A stretch of 64,000 nucleotides of DNA, taken from Ailanthus altissimus (taxonomy: Eukaryota > Streptophyta > Magnoliopsida > Sapindales > Simaroubaceae). A model generated the notes under the pieces. That model made no database searches. It was not told the origin of the DNA and was given only the letters and a program-made list of their open reading frames with translations. Positions 61,384 to 64,000 of the stretch are shown here, one piece after another (the stretch's first letter is position 1; every line of letters starts with the position of its first letter). A program made the translations under genes and the position numbers. Where the stretch lies: assembly GCA_946807835.1 (NCBI GenBank), contig CAMPEX010000001.1, positions 1,689,001 to 1,753,000 of the forward strand, read 5' to 3'.

Positions 61384-61980
61384 TTTCATTATGGCCTCAG
61401 CAGCTATGAGCTGATTCATTGGCTTAGTTAATGAAACATTCAACTGATTCATTGATATGTTTAACATGAAAGTCTGAAATGAGGGTGCTAGGGTTTCTAG
61501 GACCATCTCGACCTTAGATTGGCCAGTGTATTCTCCACCCAAATTCTCAACTTACTGAAACATTGCTATCATTTTCAACATGTGATCTTGCACAGAAGTT
61601 CCTTCGGCTTGCCTAGTATTCATGGTCTCTTTCAAAGCAACCTGCCTCAGAGTCTTGTTTTTATCAACAAACATCTCTAAAAGGCTGAAGACCATATTAG
61701 CAACCGTTTCCATAGTCTCATGTTGCTTTGCTAGAGTACTAAACAAAGAAGCTAATATATAACATTTGATCATTTCATCAGATTTTTGCCACTTGTTATA
61801 AAAATCTTTTTTAGCTTAAGATGCGTTTTCATTAGGCTCAGGAAGGCATTTTTCAATTAAGACATATTTGCGCCTTTCAGCTGTAAGAAAAATGTCTAAG
61901 TTCCTCTTCTAATCCACATAATTATTTTCGGTTAACTTGTTTTGGTTAAGGATGGATGCTAGTGGGCTAAATAAAGACAT
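61384..61980 (-). pseudogene. Copia H gag, N-terminal part
   Basis: Start at 61980: MSLFSPLASILNQNKLTENN then YVDWKRNLDIFLTAERRKYV and LIEKCLPEPN. After stops and frame changes come YNKWQKSDEMIKCYILASLF (61552-61773), ETVANMVFSLLEMF and the DHMLKMIAMF block, then VLETLAPSFQTFMLNISMNQ near I2. This is the UBN2-type copia gag. The start lies within copia homology, so it is well supported. Confidence 0.85.
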
Positions 61981-62530
61981 GATTTTAAAAAATAAATTCA
62001 TACATAAGCATACATTATCTAAAAGTATGTGTAACTTTTTCATGAATACATTAAATGTATTTATGTAGAACTCTTTAACTACATTATACATCAGTAATCT
62101 AATTTTCATTCAGAATACGCCTTCGTAGGGTGGCCGTATCTGTCATAAATCAAACTAGTACCATACTAATTTATTATTATTATCTAGATATCTCATATCA
62201 AATAATAATAAATTATCGATTCTTTAGACCTTAGATTTAATTGACAAGACCTTCGTAGGGAGGATATCAATCAACCTAAGTGTACAACCATTATTTCAAT
62301 CCTTTATATTTTCCAATTAAAAAAGCCACCATAGGGTAGTCAGTTTCGTATGAGTCCTATATTAGATCTTATCCTTTAGGAAAGTCCTATCTAGTAACCA
62401 GTTCTTATTAATACCCTCTATAAGGAGCTCACAAGATTTGAGGTAAGGAATAAATCTACCTTACTATAGGACCAATAATGGAGGCTATGGGCTTTATGCC
62501 TAAAGTCCTCTCTCACTCAATATTTTAATT
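61981..62530 (-). other. Copia H leader with repeated ccttcgtaggg motifs
   Basis: Non-coding sequence upstream of gag. A short motif recurs as gccttcgtagggtggcc (62121), accttcgtagggaggat (62250) and gccaccatagggtag (62323), at roughly 130- and 75-bp spacing, separated by AT-rich DNA. This looks like a leader with repeated elements. I could not locate a PBS. Confidence 0.5.
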
Positions 62531-63860
62531 CTTAGAGTTTTTAATTAATTTATAAAATGACGTTCTACTCATTAATATCTAATTTTATTTTTATAAAATA
62601 ATTAATAAGGTCACGTCAAATAATAAATTAATATAATAATAATAAATATGACAATAATCTTATCCTAATCTCATTAGAATATTAATGTTATACAAAATGA
62701 TATATTTTATGCATGGACATATAAATGTGGCACCCTTAATCTATATGACATTATATTTATCTAATCAATTAACTAGATAAATAAACAACCTATAATTCAT
62801 AGCTTTTCCTAAGAAGAAAAATATTTAAAACTAAGTCTAAATTCTTCAAAGTCTTCTTTGAAGTCAACTTGGACTCTTCCATAATGTTATCTCCTCTTAC
62901 TTATTTTCTTTTATGGACCTAGATTTTCGGCCTCTTAATTTTCTTTGTTCCACTTATTTTAAAAATAAATTGGGTATATTTTAGGCTTAAAATTTCTTTG
63001 GGCATTCAAAAAAAAATTTAAATAAATTTATTTTTTGACCCAATAATTTTGATAAAATAGTCCAAATAAAGTTTTATAAAATTTGGACCAAAATTTAAAG
63101 AAGTTTGGACTAACTTTAAATTTGCAAATACCTAAAATTAATCCAAAAATAAATTTGGGTTAAATTTAGGATCTATTTACAAATATCTCAAAGTTTTCTA
63201 GCCAAAATTTAATTACCTAAAACCTATAGGGGGTTGAGTGAAATAAAATAATTTTTTAGGGCCTATTTGCACAATTAATAAACTTTTAAGGGTCTATTTG
63301 TACATCATGCAAACATTTTGACCAAAAATATAATTTTTTATATAGAATTTTTTATAACAAGGATGGGCCTATGTGATATTTTCTAGTGGAAACCCTAATT
63401 CCACCATTTTCATACAGCCCGCTCCCATCCTCTCCCTGCATATCGCCAGTCGCGATTCAGGCTTTGCTTCCAGCCACTGATCGACACTTAGGAGAATGCC
63501 AGATTCAGACGATGCTGACCATCTTACCTGCAACAAACCGCCGGTCATGCCCTCCAAAACTGTCACGTGGACAACCAAAACCTGCCACTTCATCGCTGGT
63601 TGCCTCGCCAAGCCATTGCTACCACTCTTTGCCACGTCCGGTCGCCACTTATGATGCAGCAATTGGTACGCATGTTGTTGCCAAAATTAATGGCAACTGT
63701 GCATGGCAACTACTTCCAGCGACTCATCATGTTCTTTTTTGTTCGTTTTCCTTTCTTTTTTTTAATACAAAAAAATAATTAAATATTTATTTAATCTAAG
63801 AATTAATCTAACCAAGATAGCAATTTGTGATATTATTTCATCACCCCCTCTTGTTACAAT
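62531..63860. other. Unassigned AT-rich DNA with a GC-richer block
   Basis: 62531-63375 is AT-rich with short repeats (tttggaccaaaattta, gggtctatttgtaca / gggcctatttgcaca). 63376-63740 is clearly richer in G and C and open for 130 codons on plus (63386) and 97 on minus (63369-63662), but neither product resembles a family I know. It may be the upstream part of copia H, a captured gene-end fragment or unrelated flank. Confidence 0.4.
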
Positions 63861-64000
63861 TATTGGGATATCGAGTGTATGATATACGAGTGTATACGTA
63901 ATTTTAAAAATTATATATGCGCAACGGAAGTATGTTACAAATATACCCATTTTAACAAATTCAACATATATATCACATATATACATAAGTATAACAATTA
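63861..64000 (-). mobile_element. Edge of long-LTR copia family member J
   Basis: tattgggatatcgagtgtat and the following 120 bases match 47445-47590, the low-coordinate end of solo LTR K (atacgagtgtatacgtaatt, caacatatatatcacatata). It is in the same orientation as K (minus). The window ends inside it, so whether it is a solo LTR or part of a full element cannot be told. Confidence 0.85.

Larger units (their letters stand above)
54501..61980 (-). mobile_element. Copia retrotransposon H (5' end not resolved)
   Basis: Minus-strand Ty1/copia: gag start at 61980, then integrase, RT, RNase H, PPT and 3' LTR 54501-55139. Solo LTR I2 interrupts gag. It continues upstream into a leader (61981 to at least 62520). 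No sequence matching its LTR was found between 62100 and the window end, so the 5' LTR is missing, heavily rearranged or beyond the window. A possible left TSD is agaat (54496-54500). Its pol is among the best kept in the window, including an intact YVDD. Confidence 0.82.

Noticed and set aside
1..64000. A novel gene cluster or defence system
   Set aside because: All recognisable coding sequence is retrotransposon gag-pol, an Athila accessory ORF or a dead NLR; no co-directional set of unexplained intact ORFs exists.

Overview
This is plant nuclear DNA, most likely from a eudicot (not settled from sequence alone). It is very AT-rich and made almost entirely of transposable elements. The evidence is Ty1/copia and Athila-type Ty3/gypsy LTR retrotransposons with tRNA-Met and tRNA-Asp primer sites, a hAT relic, and a broken CC-NB-ARC (NLR) resistance gene. 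I see no intact cellular gene and no tRNA, rRNA or CRISPR feature. Every recognisable coding region carries stops or frameshifts.

Layout. 1-5100: AT-rich flank with two tandem duplications; a non-autonomous hAT element (1397-4144) sits inside one of them and carries a 2.2-kb minisatellite with an exact 411-bp higher-order period. 5106-43513: one minus-strand copia element (D) swollen from about 6.2 kb to 38.4 kb by nested insertions. 43519-44205 and about 51520-51673: minus-strand pieces of one NLR pseudogene, separated by a second copia element (F, 44206-51210) that itself holds a solo LTR (K). About 51990-53095: a foldback-like inverted repeat with pol III box-like motifs. 53340-54500: start of a plus-strand copia (G), cut off by a minus-strand copia (H, from 54501 to at least 61980) that holds a solo LTR (I2). 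63861-64000: the edge of another long LTR (J).

Nesting, with target-site duplications (TSDs) read from the sequence: NLR gene > D (atact/atacc). Inside D: solo LTR A in its 3' LTR (aaaga), copia B in its integrase (gttct/gttcc), and solo LTR L1 in its leader (gtata), which holds solo LTR L2 (aacat). Inside B: solo LTR C in its 5' LTR (attcc/attct), Athila element M in gag (atcat), and solo LTR I1 between RT and RNase H (cttac). F holds solo LTR K (aatac). H holds solo LTR I2 (ctagg). Removing the insertions in silico brings host reading frames back next to each other, most clearly at the B/D integrase junction. A, C, K, L1, L2, J and the LTRs of B all belong to one family of unusually long (2.1-2.4 kb) copia LTRs.

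The genes do not work together as a system. The window is a record of sequential insertion, LTR-LTR recombination to solo LTRs, and decay of a resistance-gene locus. The most distinctive structures are the hAT element with the 411-bp period, the NLR split by two nests, the tandemly duplicated Athila accessory ORF, and the foldback arms.
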